A stretch of 22,478 nt of DNA from Chloroflexota bacterium (GCA_002687335.1 NYZY01000097.1:1-22478); one strand, 5' to 3'. Shown: positions 6,731 to 14,663, counted from the stretch's first letter. Numbers and translations are program-made. Notes: generated by a model not told the origin, from the letters alone.

Positions 6731-7576
6731 TTGAACCTAAAGGTTGGTATTCATGTTTCCATAGCTGGTTCGGTCGACAAAGCTTTAGATCGCGCGAAAG
6801 AAAAAGAATGTGATGTGTTTCAGATTTTTACTAGGAATCCGCGGGGTTGGGCTTTTGCCGAACTGGAAGAACAAAGCGTAAAAGAGTTTAGGAGAAAGAC
6901 GACAGAATATCAGATCGCTCACGGAGTTGTTCATCTGCCATATCTTCCGAATTTATCCTCTCCCAAATCTGATTTCTATGAGAAATCTATTGCGAGTTTG
7001 ATAGCAGAGCTTCATCGATGTGAACGTCTATCAATTCCCTATTTGGTCTTTCATCCAGGGAGTCACCTGGGAGAAGGAATGGATGTAGGTTTGAAAAGAC
7101 TTGTCTCAGCAATTAATCGAGCTCTCGGAGCTGTAGAAAACGACGTCATGCTTGTAATGGAGAATACAGCTGGTCAAAAGAACAGCATGGGAGCAACGTT
7201 TGAAGAGCTACAACAGATCCTGGATCAGCTAACGAATAAAGATCGCGTAGGAATTTGTCTAGATACCTGTCATGCTTTTGCTAGAGGTTATGATCTAAGG
7301 AATAGGAATGCAATTAGAAAGACGCTTGACGAATTCCAAAAGGTCCTTGGATTTGAGAAGTTGGCGATATTACACCTTAATGATTCCTGTAGTCCTCTAG
7401 GATCTGGTATTGATAAGCACGAGCACATTGGAATGGGTAGAATTGGGGAAGAGGGCTTTAGAGAACTTCTTAGAGATGACAGAATCCGAGCAGTTCCAAT
7501 GATTCTTGAAACCCCTATTGATAGTCGCAGAGATGATATCGCGAATATTGCCAAAATCAGATCTCTTGCTAGATAG
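6731..7576 (+). CDS. nfo: Endonuclease IV (AP endonuclease, Nfo family)
   Basis: Cleaves the backbone 5' to abasic sites in base excision repair, using three zinc ions. All nine metal ligands of E. coli Nfo have matches at nearly identical spacing: H68, H108, E144, D178, H181, H214, D227, H229 and E259, in the motifs FHPGSH, VMENTAGQ, CLDTCHAFARGYD, KHEHIGMGRIG and MILETP. 281 residues against 285 in E. coli. The start is TTG 6731; the N-terminus KVGIHVSIAGSVDKAL is the conserved first strand and helix, and the nearby ATG at 6726 is out of frame. It lies 45 bases after the tRNA and 59 bases before the Hjc-like gene, so it may be co-transcribed with the latter as a small DNA-repair unit. Confidence 0.96.
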   Translation: MNLKVGIHVSIAGSVDKALDRAKEKECDVFQIFTRNPRGWAFAELEEQSVKEFRRKTTEYQIAHGVVHLPYLPNLSSPKSDFYEKSIASLIAELHRCERLSIPYLVFHPGSHLGEGMDVGLKRLVSAINRALGAVENDVMLVMENTAGQKNSMGATFEELQQILDQLTNKDRVGICLDTCHAFARGYDLRNRNAIRKTLDEFQKVLGFEKLAILHLNDSCSPLGSGIDKHEHIGMGRIGEEGFRELLRDDRIRAVPMILETPIDSRRDDIANIAKIRSLAR

Positions 7577-7635
7577 CTCTTACGGTAAGAAATGAATTAT
7601 AGAAAACATTCTGAAAGGAAGAACCCAGTTATTTT

Positions 7636-7956
7636 GTGATCATAATGACCAAAACACCGTCATATGTCCTCGGACGCGCCAGGGAACATTCGTTACGTTA
7701 CAAACTAATCAGAGAAGGATGGTTCTGTATTAGATGTCAAGGATCTGCTGGTGGAATGCCCAGTGCAAACATAAAACCCGTCGATCTTATTGCAGTTAGA
7801 AAAGGGGCAGTAAGTTTCATTCAGGTCTCAAAGAGACTCAATGATATCTCGGATGAAGAAAGAAAAGAGTTGAGAAGACTTGGAAGAAAATATGGTGCGC
7901 GTCCAGTTATTGCCTATAAGATCGGAAATGATTGGATGATGAAGTCTATTCGATAG
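7636..7956 (+). CDS. Hjc-like Holliday junction resolvase homologue with altered catalytic site
   Basis: 106 residues from GTG 7636 (98 from ATG 7645, equally plausible). Aligns with Hjc of Pyrococcus: G-x-x-x-E (E17) near the start, RCQGSAGG for the R-S-A-G-S segment, VDLIAV carrying Asp50 (Hjc D33), and a C-terminal RPVIAYKIGNDWMMKSI like the Hjc PVLAVKF...W segment. The catalytic E-x-K is replaced: FIQVSKR aligns with CIEVKVT, giving Gln63 for Glu, Ser65 for Lys, and a Lys one residue later. It also carries an insertion (MPSANIK) before the Asp. The fold is PD-(D/E)XK by inference. Whether it still cuts junctions is open; it may be a structural or DNA-binding paralogue. Converges on the UbiD gene with only 17 bases between. 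Confidence 0.75.
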   Translation: MIIMTKTPSYVLGRAREHSLRYKLIREGWFCIRCQGSAGGMPSANIKPVDLIAVRKGAVSFIQVSKRLNDISDEERKELRRLGRKYGARPVIAYKIGNDWMMKSIR

Positions 7957-7973
7957 TATTGTTTTGCTAGTTA

Positions 7974-9434
7974 CTAATTTGATTGGCTCGGCGGTGGTTC
8001 CCTAAAGCCATACTCGCGCCACCGCTGTTTTACAAGCGTCTTAATTTCGTCTGGGATGTGTCCCCAATCGCACACCTTTGGTACCCATTCTGTTGGCCAG
8101 TCTGCCGGAAAAGTGGCCTCCATAACCACATGCGCCCCCTTTCCAAGTCGTCTATCCTCAGGTGTAAGAGAGGTAAGTAGATGAGACGCCGGTTCGTTTG
8201 GAGAGATCACAATATCCCTGTCCGGTTTGCATCTAGAAGTTATGGCCCAGAATACCTCTCCCAAGTTTGTAACATCAATGTCTTCCCCAACAATAATTAC
8301 GTAATCCTTTCTATATCCAATGCGACTACCCCAGACAGCGTGTGCTATGCGTTTCCCTAAACCTAGAATATCTCGTCGAGCCGATACAAAAACTGCATGA
8401 CCAATAGTCCATGGATGACTATAGACGGATTTTATTTCTAGCTTTAGCTGATCTTTGAGTACTTGTTCTAGTTTTGCACTGTGACCAATAGCTGACATAA
8501 CATGTGTCTCAGTAATAGGCTTGCCCAGGATGCTGCCCGTGTGAATAGCGTTATTGCGATGAGTTATGGCCTTTACACGAATAACTGGTCTTGCTGCACG
8601 TTCCCCGCCATAGTATCCAGAATATTCTCCATATGGCCCCTCTTCCCTGAGCTCGTTAAGAAGCCATTCTCCTTCGATCACTATTTCAGCAGTGGCAGGA
8701 ACCTCGAGATCAATAGTTTCACATTTTACTAGTTCTACTGGAGCTTTTCGGAGTCCACCAGCAATCTCCCATTCTGATTCCTCTGCTTCTGCGTTGTGAT
8801 ATCCTGCAATAAGATTAATTGGATCTTGACCGACTGTTATCGCTATAGGCATTGGCTTGTTCTGTTGCTTATGCTTCTGGGACATCACCATAGCGTGTTT
8901 AGTTTTACCGATAAAGATGCCCAGGTGTTGTTTATCGTGAATAATATTTCGATAGACGGCTACGTTAGTCCATCCGGTCTCAGGGTCTTTTGTTATTGCA
9001 CAACAAGAAGTCCCAAAATATTTGCCGCCATCTCGGATATTCCATTTTGGAGTAGGGAATTTGTACAGATCCACCTGCTCACCGGTAATAATATTTTCCT
9101 GACAAGGTCCTTCGTTCACAAGTCTAGGTGAGATTGGATATCTTAATCGCTCTTTGTATTCATGAACCATCTCTAATGGAGGTGTGTCTTTGGGTAAATC
9201 AAGTGCCAGAGCATAACGACGGAAATTGGAGAGAGTATTCGCAACAAGGCTATGACCTTCTCCATAATCTTTGATCTGATCGAACTGAACTGCGGGCCAA
9301 TCCTCGCCCAAATCCGTAGCTCTTCTGAGGATAGCCCCGATCTCGAGATCCCAGTTCACTTCGCTCTTGACTATGAGTAGCTCTCCTTGATCTTCAAGTC
9401 TAGATAGAAATTCCCGAAGATCTTTATATGGCAA
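7974..9434 (-). CDS. ubiD: UbiD-family prenylated-FMN-dependent decarboxylase
   Basis: 486 residues, the family length. UbiD enzymes reversibly decarboxylate aromatic or alpha,beta-unsaturated acids using prenylated FMN made by UbiX. Residues expected from fungal Fdc1 are present: metal ligands N157 (TNVAVYRN), H180 (KHAMVM) and E234 (PVELVKCE), and the catalytic Arg-Glu-Glu set R162, E265 and E270 (EEGPYGEYSGYYGG). Start MPYKDLREFLSRLEDQGELL is the standard UbiD N-terminus, which supports ATG 9434. The archaeal mevalonate pathway includes a UbiD-like trans-anhydromevalonate phosphate decarboxylase, so an isoprenoid role is possible besides aromatic acid metabolism. No UbiX gene is in the window. 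The Hsp20 gene lies 69 bases upstream on the same strand. Confidence 0.93.
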   Translation of the reverse strand: MPYKDLREFLSRLEDQGELLIVKSEVNWDLEIGAILRRATDLGEDWPAVQFDQIKDYGEGHSLVANTLSNFRRYALALDLPKDTPPLEMVHEYKERLRYPISPRLVNEGPCQENIITGEQVDLYKFPTPKWNIRDGGKYFGTSCCAITKDPETGWTNVAVYRNIIHDKQHLGIFIGKTKHAMVMSQKHKQQNKPMPIAITVGQDPINLIAGYHNAEAEESEWEIAGGLRKAPVELVKCETIDLEVPATAEIVIEGEWLLNELREEGPYGEYSGYYGGERAARPVIRVKAITHRNNAIHTGSILGKPITETHVMSAIGHSAKLEQVLKDQLKLEIKSVYSHPWTIGHAVFVSARRDILGLGKRIAHAVWGSRIGYRKDYVIIVGEDIDVTNLGEVFWAITSRCKPDRDIVISPNEPASHLLTSLTPEDRRLGKGAHVVMEATFPADWPTEWVPKVCDWGHIPDEIKTLVKQRWREYGFREPPPSQSN

Positions 9435-9503
9435 TTCTAGAAAAGACCTAGAGCTGTTGTTCTTAAGTATTCAAAATTACGGGATTTGATTTATTCTGCT
9501 GCT

Positions 9504-10094
9504 TTATTCTATTGAAATCTGGTGTCCGTCAGGCTGTGTAGGAGTTATTTTCTGAATGCGAACCTCAAGGGTACCATTCCGGTAAGAGGCTTTCGCAGAG
9601 GTGGGTTTGACTGTCGATGGTAAGTCTAGAGTCTTGTAATATTTGCTAGAAGAATTCACAGATATAGTTAGTGAGTCTTTCGTACATTCAAGATGAATTT
9701 GTCTTTTATCTACTCCAGGCACTTCTGCGACTACTCGAATCGCGCCTCCTTCGTCAACCACGTCTATTAGTGGTTCTCGTTGATCACTAATCTCAAGGCC
9801 AGATTTACCTCTAGATGTAGCGCGTACATTTCCAAAGTGCCGAACTATGGGTCTACCATCCGGTCCGATGTGAACAGAATAGCCGTACACAAATGGACCC
9901 ATATGCTTGGAGCGGCCTCCTCCTGGTAGTTGTTTCTCATTCACAAGGTTTTTTGGGACTGTTTTCTGCAGGTCCTTCGTCATCTCTTCAAATGCTTTAT
10001 CGAATTCCCTCATTGTTCTCTCGATGTTCGGGAAGAAATCTGGAAAAAATGGTCGGCGCTTTCTCCATCGTCCAAACAGATCGTCTTCATCCAA
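9504..10094 (-). CDS. Small heat shock protein, Hsp20 / alpha-crystallin family
   Basis: 196 residues with a long N-terminal arm (1-105) and an alpha-crystallin domain at about 107-183, from REPLIDVVDEGGAIRVVAEVP to ASYRNGTLEVRIQK. The latter carries the family's A-x-x-x-x-G-x-L signature. The C-terminal tail ends in an I-x-I motif (I193-S-I195), which docks into neighbouring subunits to build the oligomer. The segment GPFVYGYSVHIGPDGRP with a following Gly-rich linker is characteristic of archaeal Hsp20 proteins of this size. It acts as an ATP-independent holdase. It lies near grpE and dnaJ on the opposite strand, making a chaperone neighbourhood. An imperfect inverted repeat lies 38-66 bases upstream of the ATG. 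Confidence 0.93.
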   Translation of the reverse strand: MDEDDLFGRWRKRRPFFPDFFPNIERTMREFDKAFEEMTKDLQKTVPKNLVNEKQLPGGGRSKHMGPFVYGYSVHIGPDGRPIVRHFGNVRATSRGKSGLEISDQREPLIDVVDEGGAIRVVAEVPGVDKRQIHLECTKDSLTISVNSSSKYYKTLDLPSTVKPTSAKASYRNGTLEVRIQKITPTQPDGHQISIE

Positions 10095-10131
10095 TATTGA
10101 TGTTCACCTTAATTGGCGGTACTGAATTTGT

Positions 10132-10160
10132 AGTTATTGGCATACTTATGCTTTGTAACT
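10132..10160. promoter_or_regulatory. Inverted repeat upstream of hsp20
   Basis: Two nested dyads share one centre: AGTTA ... TAACT outside and GCATA-CT-TATGC inside, separated by TTG and TTTG. It lies between the hsp20 start (10094) and the stop of the small zinc-finger gene (10197), where an upstream regulator or terminator element could act. Function is unproven. Confidence 0.35.
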
Positions 10161-10196
10161 AAGACAAATACAGCGTTTATAGATTCTAAATAAGGC

Positions 10197-10331
10197 CTAT
10201 CTGATTGAGAGGTTTTTTGGAGCGTTTTCACAAAAATGCGGAGAACCACTAACATTGAATGGGTCCCAGTGCCCGTAACGACTTCTTACCCAAATCATGT
10301 CTTGATCACACCTCTTGCATTTTGTAATCAT
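10197..10331 (-). CDS. Very small zinc-finger protein, 44 residues
   Basis: ATG 10331 to TAG 10197-10199. The frame encodes MITKCKRCDQDMIWVRSRYG then HWDPFNVSGSPHFCENAPKN and LSIR. The pattern is Cys5-x2-Cys8, then an aromatic/basic strand, G-x-W-x-P-F-N, then His32-x-Cys34. It matches a recurrent class of tiny archaeal and bacterial zinc ribbons (C-x2-C ... G-x-W-x-P-x-(D/N) ... P-H-x-C) of unknown function. It lies 102 bases upstream of hsp20 on the same strand and diverges from grpE. Evidence is the match of spacing and the complete small frame; its size makes it easily missed. The overlapping plus-strand frame (10236-10436) has no such features. Function is unknown; zinc binding is inferred. 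Confidence 0.75.
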   Translation of the reverse strand: MITKCKRCDQDMIWVRSRYGHWDPFNVSGSPHFCENAPKNLSIR

Positions 10332-10536
10332 GCGATCTCTAACGCACCTGTTTCATTTGGGGGTTTAATAATGTTGACTAATAGTCAATTTTTGTTGATC
10401 TATGATCTTGCTTATTTTCTAATTGTTTCTGATTAGTTACAGAAAGCTTACAAATGAAGCCTAGTATGTTGGAAGTAATGGGTAAAATTTAGCCCAAGGT
10501 CCTTTGTTAGAAGTTAGTGTGTGGAGATGCACGGTC
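10332..10536. other. Divergent promoter region between the zinc-finger gene and grpE
   Basis: About 205 bases, AT-rich. Contains the perfect palindrome at 10374-10388, a second dyad CTAAT...ATTAG (10419-10423 / 10432-10436), and GGGTAAAATTTAGCCC with a TATA-like TAAAATTTA core about 45-55 bases before the grpE ATG. No further gene is visible. Confidence 0.5.
10374..10388. promoter_or_regulatory. Perfect 7-1-7 palindrome in the zinc-finger/grpE promoter region
   Basis: TTGACTA-A-TAGTCAA, both arms fully complementary. It lies 43 bases upstream of the zinc-finger ATG and about 150 bases upstream of the grpE ATG, a plausible operator for one or both. The same 7-1-7 design as the palindrome before nikR, but a different sequence. 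Confidence 0.45.
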
Positions 10537-11172
10537 ATGGATGAAGAAATTCCCAAGGTTAAGAGGACAAAAAAAGATATGCGTGATTCCTCTGAGCGTG
10601 GAATGAATGGGAGTAAGAATGTAGTTGAGCAAAAAACAAAGGAAGAGAGAGGCTGCGGAGAAAAGCTACGAGAAACACGAAAGGCACTAGAGGAAGAACA
10701 AGAGAAATCGAATGGTTATTTGGATCGTCTAAAGCGCTTACAGGCAGACTTCGAAAATTCCATGAAGCGTATAAAGCAAGAGAATGATTTGCGAGCTGGT
10801 TTAGCCAATGAAAAGCTAATGCTAGAAATTTTCCCACTGAAAGACGAATTCGAGCGTGCCCTAGAAGTTGCGCGCATATCTCAAGAAAAGACGTCAATTC
10901 TTGAAGGCCTTGAAATGATCTTGCGTCATTTCGAAGAAGTCCTTGAGAGGATAGGAGTGACAGAGATTACCGCGGTAGGAGAAGCTTTTGATCCGCTTAA
11001 GCATGAAGCGGTACGGTTCTCAAATCGCGACGACCTAGGTGAAAACCTCGTCTTTAGTGAAGATAGAAAAGGATACATGCTCGGTCTGAAAGTCCTCAGG
11101 ACAAGTTTGGTGAGCGTTAGCTCGAAAGGCGAAAATCCAGAGGTCGAGCCTAAGAATGCGTCGGAGAGTTAG
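10537..11172 (+). CDS. grpE: GrpE, nucleotide exchange factor of DnaK
   Basis: Releases ADP from DnaK. From ATG 10537 the protein has 211 residues. GGAG about ten bases upstream supports this start over TTG 10504, which would add eleven atypical residues. The first ~45 residues are charged and low in complexity; a long coiled coil follows (EKLRETRKALEEEQEKSNGY onward, with RLKRLQADFENSMKRIKQE). The C-terminal beta domain has FDPLKHEAVRF and KGYMLGLKVLRTSLVSVS, the family's HEAV and GY-x-x-x-x-x-V-L-R signatures. dnaJ follows after 103 bases. dnaK, usually between them in archaea, is missing from the window. Confidence 0.95.
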   Translation: MDEEIPKVKRTKKDMRDSSERGMNGSKNVVEQKTKEERGCGEKLRETRKALEEEQEKSNGYLDRLKRLQADFENSMKRIKQENDLRAGLANEKLMLEIFPLKDEFERALEVARISQEKTSILEGLEMILRHFEEVLERIGVTEITAVGEAFDPLKHEAVRFSNRDDLGENLVFSEDRKGYMLGLKVLRTSLVSVSSKGENPEVEPKNASES

Positions 11173-11275
11173 TCTTGGTCCCGTCAATTTTAAAAAACGG
11201 AGTACGTAGTTTTTAACTATCTTGTGTTAGTTCTACATGTCTACCTATCGTTTCATTAAAGAGGTGTTCTAGTTC

Positions 11276-12364
11276 GTGGCTGCTGGGAAACGCGATTATT
11301 ATGAGGTTCTAGGCCTTGAGCGAGGTGCATCAGGGGATAAGATAAAGCAGGCTTACCGCAAACTTGCCTTACAATACCATCCCGATCGAAACAAGAGCGC
11401 AGGAGCCGAAGAAATATTCAAAGAAGTCTCTGAGGCTTATGCTGTCCTTTCTGATGATGTTAAGAAATCACAGTACGATCGCTTTGGTCATGAAGGAATA
11501 GGTTCCAAGTACAGTACAGAAGATATTTTTCGTAGTGCTAACTTTCAGGACGTTTTTCGGGATATTGGGTTTGGAGGAATATTTGATGCATTTTTTGGAA
11601 GAAGTGGGAGAGCTGGATATGAAGCAGCACCAGGGCGCGATCTTCGTTATGATATTGAGCTCACATTGGAAGAAGTTTTTCATGGTATATCACGTGAAAT
11701 TGAGGTCAGACGACAAGAACGCTGTCCCACTTGTAGTGGAGGGGGTGCAGAGCCTGGGACTAGATCAGAGACGTGTTCGCAATGTCGTGGTTCTGGTCAA
11801 GTTCGAGCTGCTCGATCGGCTGGTTTTGCTATGATGATTACGTATGAAACTTGTGGAAGGTGTAGAGGAAAGGGTGTTGTTATTGAAAAGTTATGTAAGA
11901 ACTGTCGTGGAGGTGGAGCAGTCAAAGTATCGCGCCAGCTAAAAATTAGTATTCCTCCTGGAGCTGAAGATGGATCTGCTTTGAGGATGCCAAGAGAAGG
12001 AGAAATCGGAGAAGGTCGGGGTGTACCAGGAGATTTGTATATCGTTGTTCATGTGAAACCTCATCCTCTTTTTCGTCGTGAAGGAGATCATCTAATCTAT
12101 GAAGCTAAGCTCGGGTTTCCACAAGTAACATTAGGAGCAGAGGTACGTATCCCTGTTCTGGAGGATGAGGCGCGTCTAAAGATTCCTTCAGGCACTCAAA
12201 ATGGTACTGTTTTCCGGCTCAAGGGCAAAGGACTACCCAGTGCACGCGGTCGTGGTAGAGGAGACGAGTTGGTGTACGTCACTGTTGCGATTCCTACCAA
12301 GTTGAATGGACGTCAGCGACAACTTGTACAACAGTTATCAAAGGAAATGACTGGAGAGGATTAA
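11276..12364 (+). CDS. dnaJ: DnaJ (Hsp40) co-chaperone
   Basis: 362 residues of the full type I architecture. The J domain (5-70) has HPD at 35-37, which stimulates DnaK ATPase. A Gly/Phe-rich segment follows at about 71-115. The zinc domain has four C-x-x-C-x-G-x-G repeats (C150/153, C167/170, C193/196, C207/210), and two C-terminal substrate-binding domains end the protein. The start is GTG 11276; GAGGTG lies nine bases upstream and the sequence [10 protein letters not shown] begins five residues in, so no earlier start is needed. Its partner GrpE is just upstream. The gap between them is large enough for a separate promoter, and neither DnaK nor a deleted remnant is visible in it. Confidence 0.97.
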   Translation: MAAGKRDYYEVLGLERGASGDKIKQAYRKLALQYHPDRNKSAGAEEIFKEVSEAYAVLSDDVKKSQYDRFGHEGIGSKYSTEDIFRSANFQDVFRDIGFGGIFDAFFGRSGRAGYEAAPGRDLRYDIELTLEEVFHGISREIEVRRQERCPTCSGGGAEPGTRSETCSQCRGSGQVRAARSAGFAMMITYETCGRCRGKGVVIEKLCKNCRGGGAVKVSRQLKISIPPGAEDGSALRMPREGEIGEGRGVPGDLYIVVHVKPHPLFRREGDHLIYEAKLGFPQVTLGAEVRIPVLEDEARLKIPSGTQNGTVFRLKGKGLPSARGRGRGDELVYVTVAIPTKLNGRQRQLVQQLSKEMTGED

Positions 12365-12480
12365 GTTGTTGGTGTTTGTTTTGAGATTATTTGTATCGCG
12401 TCTCTGTCTTAGATAGAAGCACCAAAGGTTTACAAAAGTGCTAGAATGTTATTCGATAGTTAGAGATCGGTGCAATACGA

Positions 12481-13797
12481 TTGCCAATAGCAAAAGATAG
12501 TTATGGGAAAATCTTCGATCTACTTGAACGGCACCATAGTTGGTTTAGAGAAAATCTTCCGCTCATAGCTTCAGAGAACGTACCAAGTCCTGCAGTACGG
12601 GAAGCCATAGTTTCTGATTTTGGAAATCGATATGCCGAGGGTTGGCCTGGACAAAGAGTATATGCAGGATGTACTTACATCGATGAAGTAGAAACACTAT
12701 GTGCTGATTTGGCTAGGCGGGTTTTCAAAGCTGAATTCGCTGACGTGCGTCCAATTTCGGGTGTTTGTGCAAATCTCTCAGTCTACTCTGCTTTTACAAC
12801 ACCGGGAGATTTGATGTTAGCCCTGGCAATCCCAAATGGAGGACATATTTCGTCTGGTAGGATGAATTTTTCTGGTACTGCAGGTCTTGTTCACGGCCTA
12901 CAAATTGAATATTTTGCGTTTGATTCCGTGGAGATGAATATTGACGTGGAGAAGACAAAGACGAAGATAAAGAAGTTGATTGATGATGGAAAGTCTCCGA
13001 AGATGGCGATGTTTGGCGGTAGTCTTTTTCTCTTTCCACAACCCATTAGAGAACTTGTAGATTTCCTTAAGAGCTATGATATACTCGTCTGTTATGATTC
13101 AGCACATGTTTCTGGACTGATTGCTGGAGGACAATTCCAGGATCCCTTGCGAGAGGGTGCAGAGGTAATGACGTTGAGTACCCACAAGACGTTTTTTGGA
13201 CCCCAGGGGGGTATTGTTTTGAGTCGCGACAAGTATTCGGAAGAAATTAAGAAGGCGGTTTTTCCGGGTAATACTAGTAATCATCATTTGCATACGGTAG
13301 CAGGTAAAGCTGTAGCTTTAGCTGAAACTCTTAGATTTGGAAGTGAATACGCAAGACAGGTAATAAGAAACGCCAAGGAGCTGGCATCGTCCCTACACAA
13401 TATGGGAATACGGGTTCTGGGCGAGAAGAATGGGTTCACTTCTTCACACCAGGTGGTAATGGATGTGACAACACAGGGTGATGGAGGATCCTTCGAGAAA
13501 GAGCTTGAACGGGCGAATGTTATAGTCAACAGGCAGCTCATCCCTGGTGACATCTCAGCTGGTCGTCATTACTTACACCCTGGAGGAATACGAATAGGAA
13601 CTCAGGAAGTTACGCGTCTAGGAATGAAAGAGTTGGAGATGAAGGAAATAGCAGAGTTTATCGGACGAGTAGTCCTAAAACATGAGAAAGCGAAGATCGT
13701 AAAGAAAGACGTCAAGACATTCAGGGAAAGCTACCAAAAAATTCACTTTGCCTTTGATACGAAAGAAGAGGCGTACAAGTATATCAGGATACGATAG
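12481..13797 (+). CDS. glyA: Serine hydroxymethyltransferase
   Basis: PLP enzyme interconverting serine and glycine while loading a one-carbon unit on a pterin (folate or a methanopterin-type carrier in archaea). 438 residues, near the archaeal norm. Visible: LIASENVPSPAVREA (substrate-binding segment), NRYAEGWPGQRVYAG, the PLP-contacting YDSAHVSG (D206, H209), the Schiff-base lysine K236 in LSTHKTFFGPQGG, and PGGIRIGTQEVTRLGM near the C-terminus. The start is TTG 12481; the N-terminus is short and no better upstream codon is evident. About 35 C-terminal residues beyond the usual end form a basic helical tail (KKDVKTFRESYQKIH). It lies 116 bases after dnaJ and probably has its own promoter. 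Confidence 0.96.
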   Translation: MPIAKDSYGKIFDLLERHHSWFRENLPLIASENVPSPAVREAIVSDFGNRYAEGWPGQRVYAGCTYIDEVETLCADLARRVFKAEFADVRPISGVCANLSVYSAFTTPGDLMLALAIPNGGHISSGRMNFSGTAGLVHGLQIEYFAFDSVEMNIDVEKTKTKIKKLIDDGKSPKMAMFGGSLFLFPQPIRELVDFLKSYDILVCYDSAHVSGLIAGGQFQDPLREGAEVMTLSTHKTFFGPQGGIVLSRDKYSEEIKKAVFPGNTSNHHLHTVAGKAVALAETLRFGSEYARQVIRNAKELASSLHNMGIRVLGEKNGFTSSHQVVMDVTTQGDGGSFEKELERANVIVNRQLIPGDISAGRHYLHPGGIRIGTQEVTRLGMKELEMKEIAEFIGRVVLKHEKAKIVKKDVKTFRESYQKIHFAFDTKEEAYKYIRIR

Positions 13798-13799
13798 GT

Positions 13800-13822
13800 G
13801 TTGTTTTTGGTCTTTTTTCTCA
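13800..13822 (+). terminator. T-rich terminator candidate after glyA
   Basis: Directly after the glyA stop, TTGTTTTTGG is followed by CTTTTTTCTC, two oligo-T tracts on the coding strand. This is typical of archaeal intrinsic termination without a hairpin. Confidence 0.45.
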
Positions 13823-13886
13823 GTTACTTCTTATGTGCTTTGTGTTCTACTAGCTACTGTTAGCCATAGACGGAGTTGTTGATATC

Positions 13887-14615
13887 GTGAGAGTAGTATT
13901 CCTTGGTACTGGCGATGCTTTCTGTACGGAGGGAAGAGCGAATATGTCAGTAATGATAGAGAGCGCAAATGGTCGTGTTCTGTTGGATTGTGGTCCTCAG
14001 ACCATATACAACCTGCACAGGTTGGGTCATAAGATTGTAGATGTTCGTTCCATCCTAATTAGCCATCTTCATGGTGATCATGCTGGAGGTCTGCCCTTTG
14101 TTCTATTGGATCTGCTTTTTCGAGAACGTAATAAGAGAGCTATACAAATAGTTGGTCCTTCAGCGTTAGATGAATTTATTCGAACTAGCTATCATCTGTT
14201 CTATGGAGCAACGGATCCCGCGGGTGTCTACGAGATCGTCTCAGAAGAGAAGGCCTTTCCTTTTACAGTGACTAGCATTCCTGCTAAGCATACAGTACCT
14301 GGAGTTTGTTATCGTCTTGAGGTAGAAGGAAAGACGTTTGTTTATACTGGAGATACTTCCACAGGTAAAGATCTGGTGGATTTTGCCAGAGGTGCAGACT
14401 ACCTTATTCATGAGGCCGCTGAGCTTGATCAGGAAAGAGCTAGACAGTATGGTCATTCTACACCACTTCAAGCAGCCAAAACGGCCGCGGAAGCAAAAGT
14501 AGGAAAACTCATACTTGTACACCGTCCCGTGTTGTCTAACGAATTGGTTGCCGAGATTCTAAAGGTCTTTTCTGAAACAGTTTTTCCTCAGGATCTTGAT
14601 GTGATGGAGATCTAA
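13887..14615 (+). CDS. Metallo-beta-lactamase-fold hydrolase, RNase Z-like
   Basis: 242 residues from GTG 13887 (GGAG about twelve bases upstream). Metal ligands: SHLHGDHAGG with H60, H62, D64 and H65; H135 in AKHTVPG; D156 in YTGDT; and H212 in LVHRP. The motif HEA (H175) followed by GHSTPLQAA (H190) is the tRNase Z signature, so the protein belongs to the RNase Z branch. It is shorter than typical tRNase Z (about 300) because the flexible exosite arm that clamps tRNA is missing or reduced, so it may be a short RNase BN/Z relative that acts on another phosphodiester. Converges on the DP2 gene. Confidence 0.85.
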   Translation: MRVVFLGTGDAFCTEGRANMSVMIESANGRVLLDCGPQTIYNLHRLGHKIVDVRSILISHLHGDHAGGLPFVLLDLLFRERNKRAIQIVGPSALDEFIRTSYHLFYGATDPAGVYEIVSEEKAFPFTVTSIPAKHTVPGVCYRLEVEGKTFVYTGDTSTGKDLVDFARGADYLIHEAAELDQERARQYGHSTPLQAAKTAAEAKVGKLILVHRPVLSNELVAEILKVFSETVFPQDLDVMEI

Positions 14616-14663
14616 TAAGAGACATCCAGCTCACTCGTAGATGAAGAAGCGTTTTACTAGTTA

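Noticed and set aside
10236..10436. 66-codon plus-strand frame in the hsp20-grpE gap
   Set aside because: It overlaps the palindromic promoter elements and the better-supported minus-strand zinc-finger gene, and its translation has no recognisable feature.
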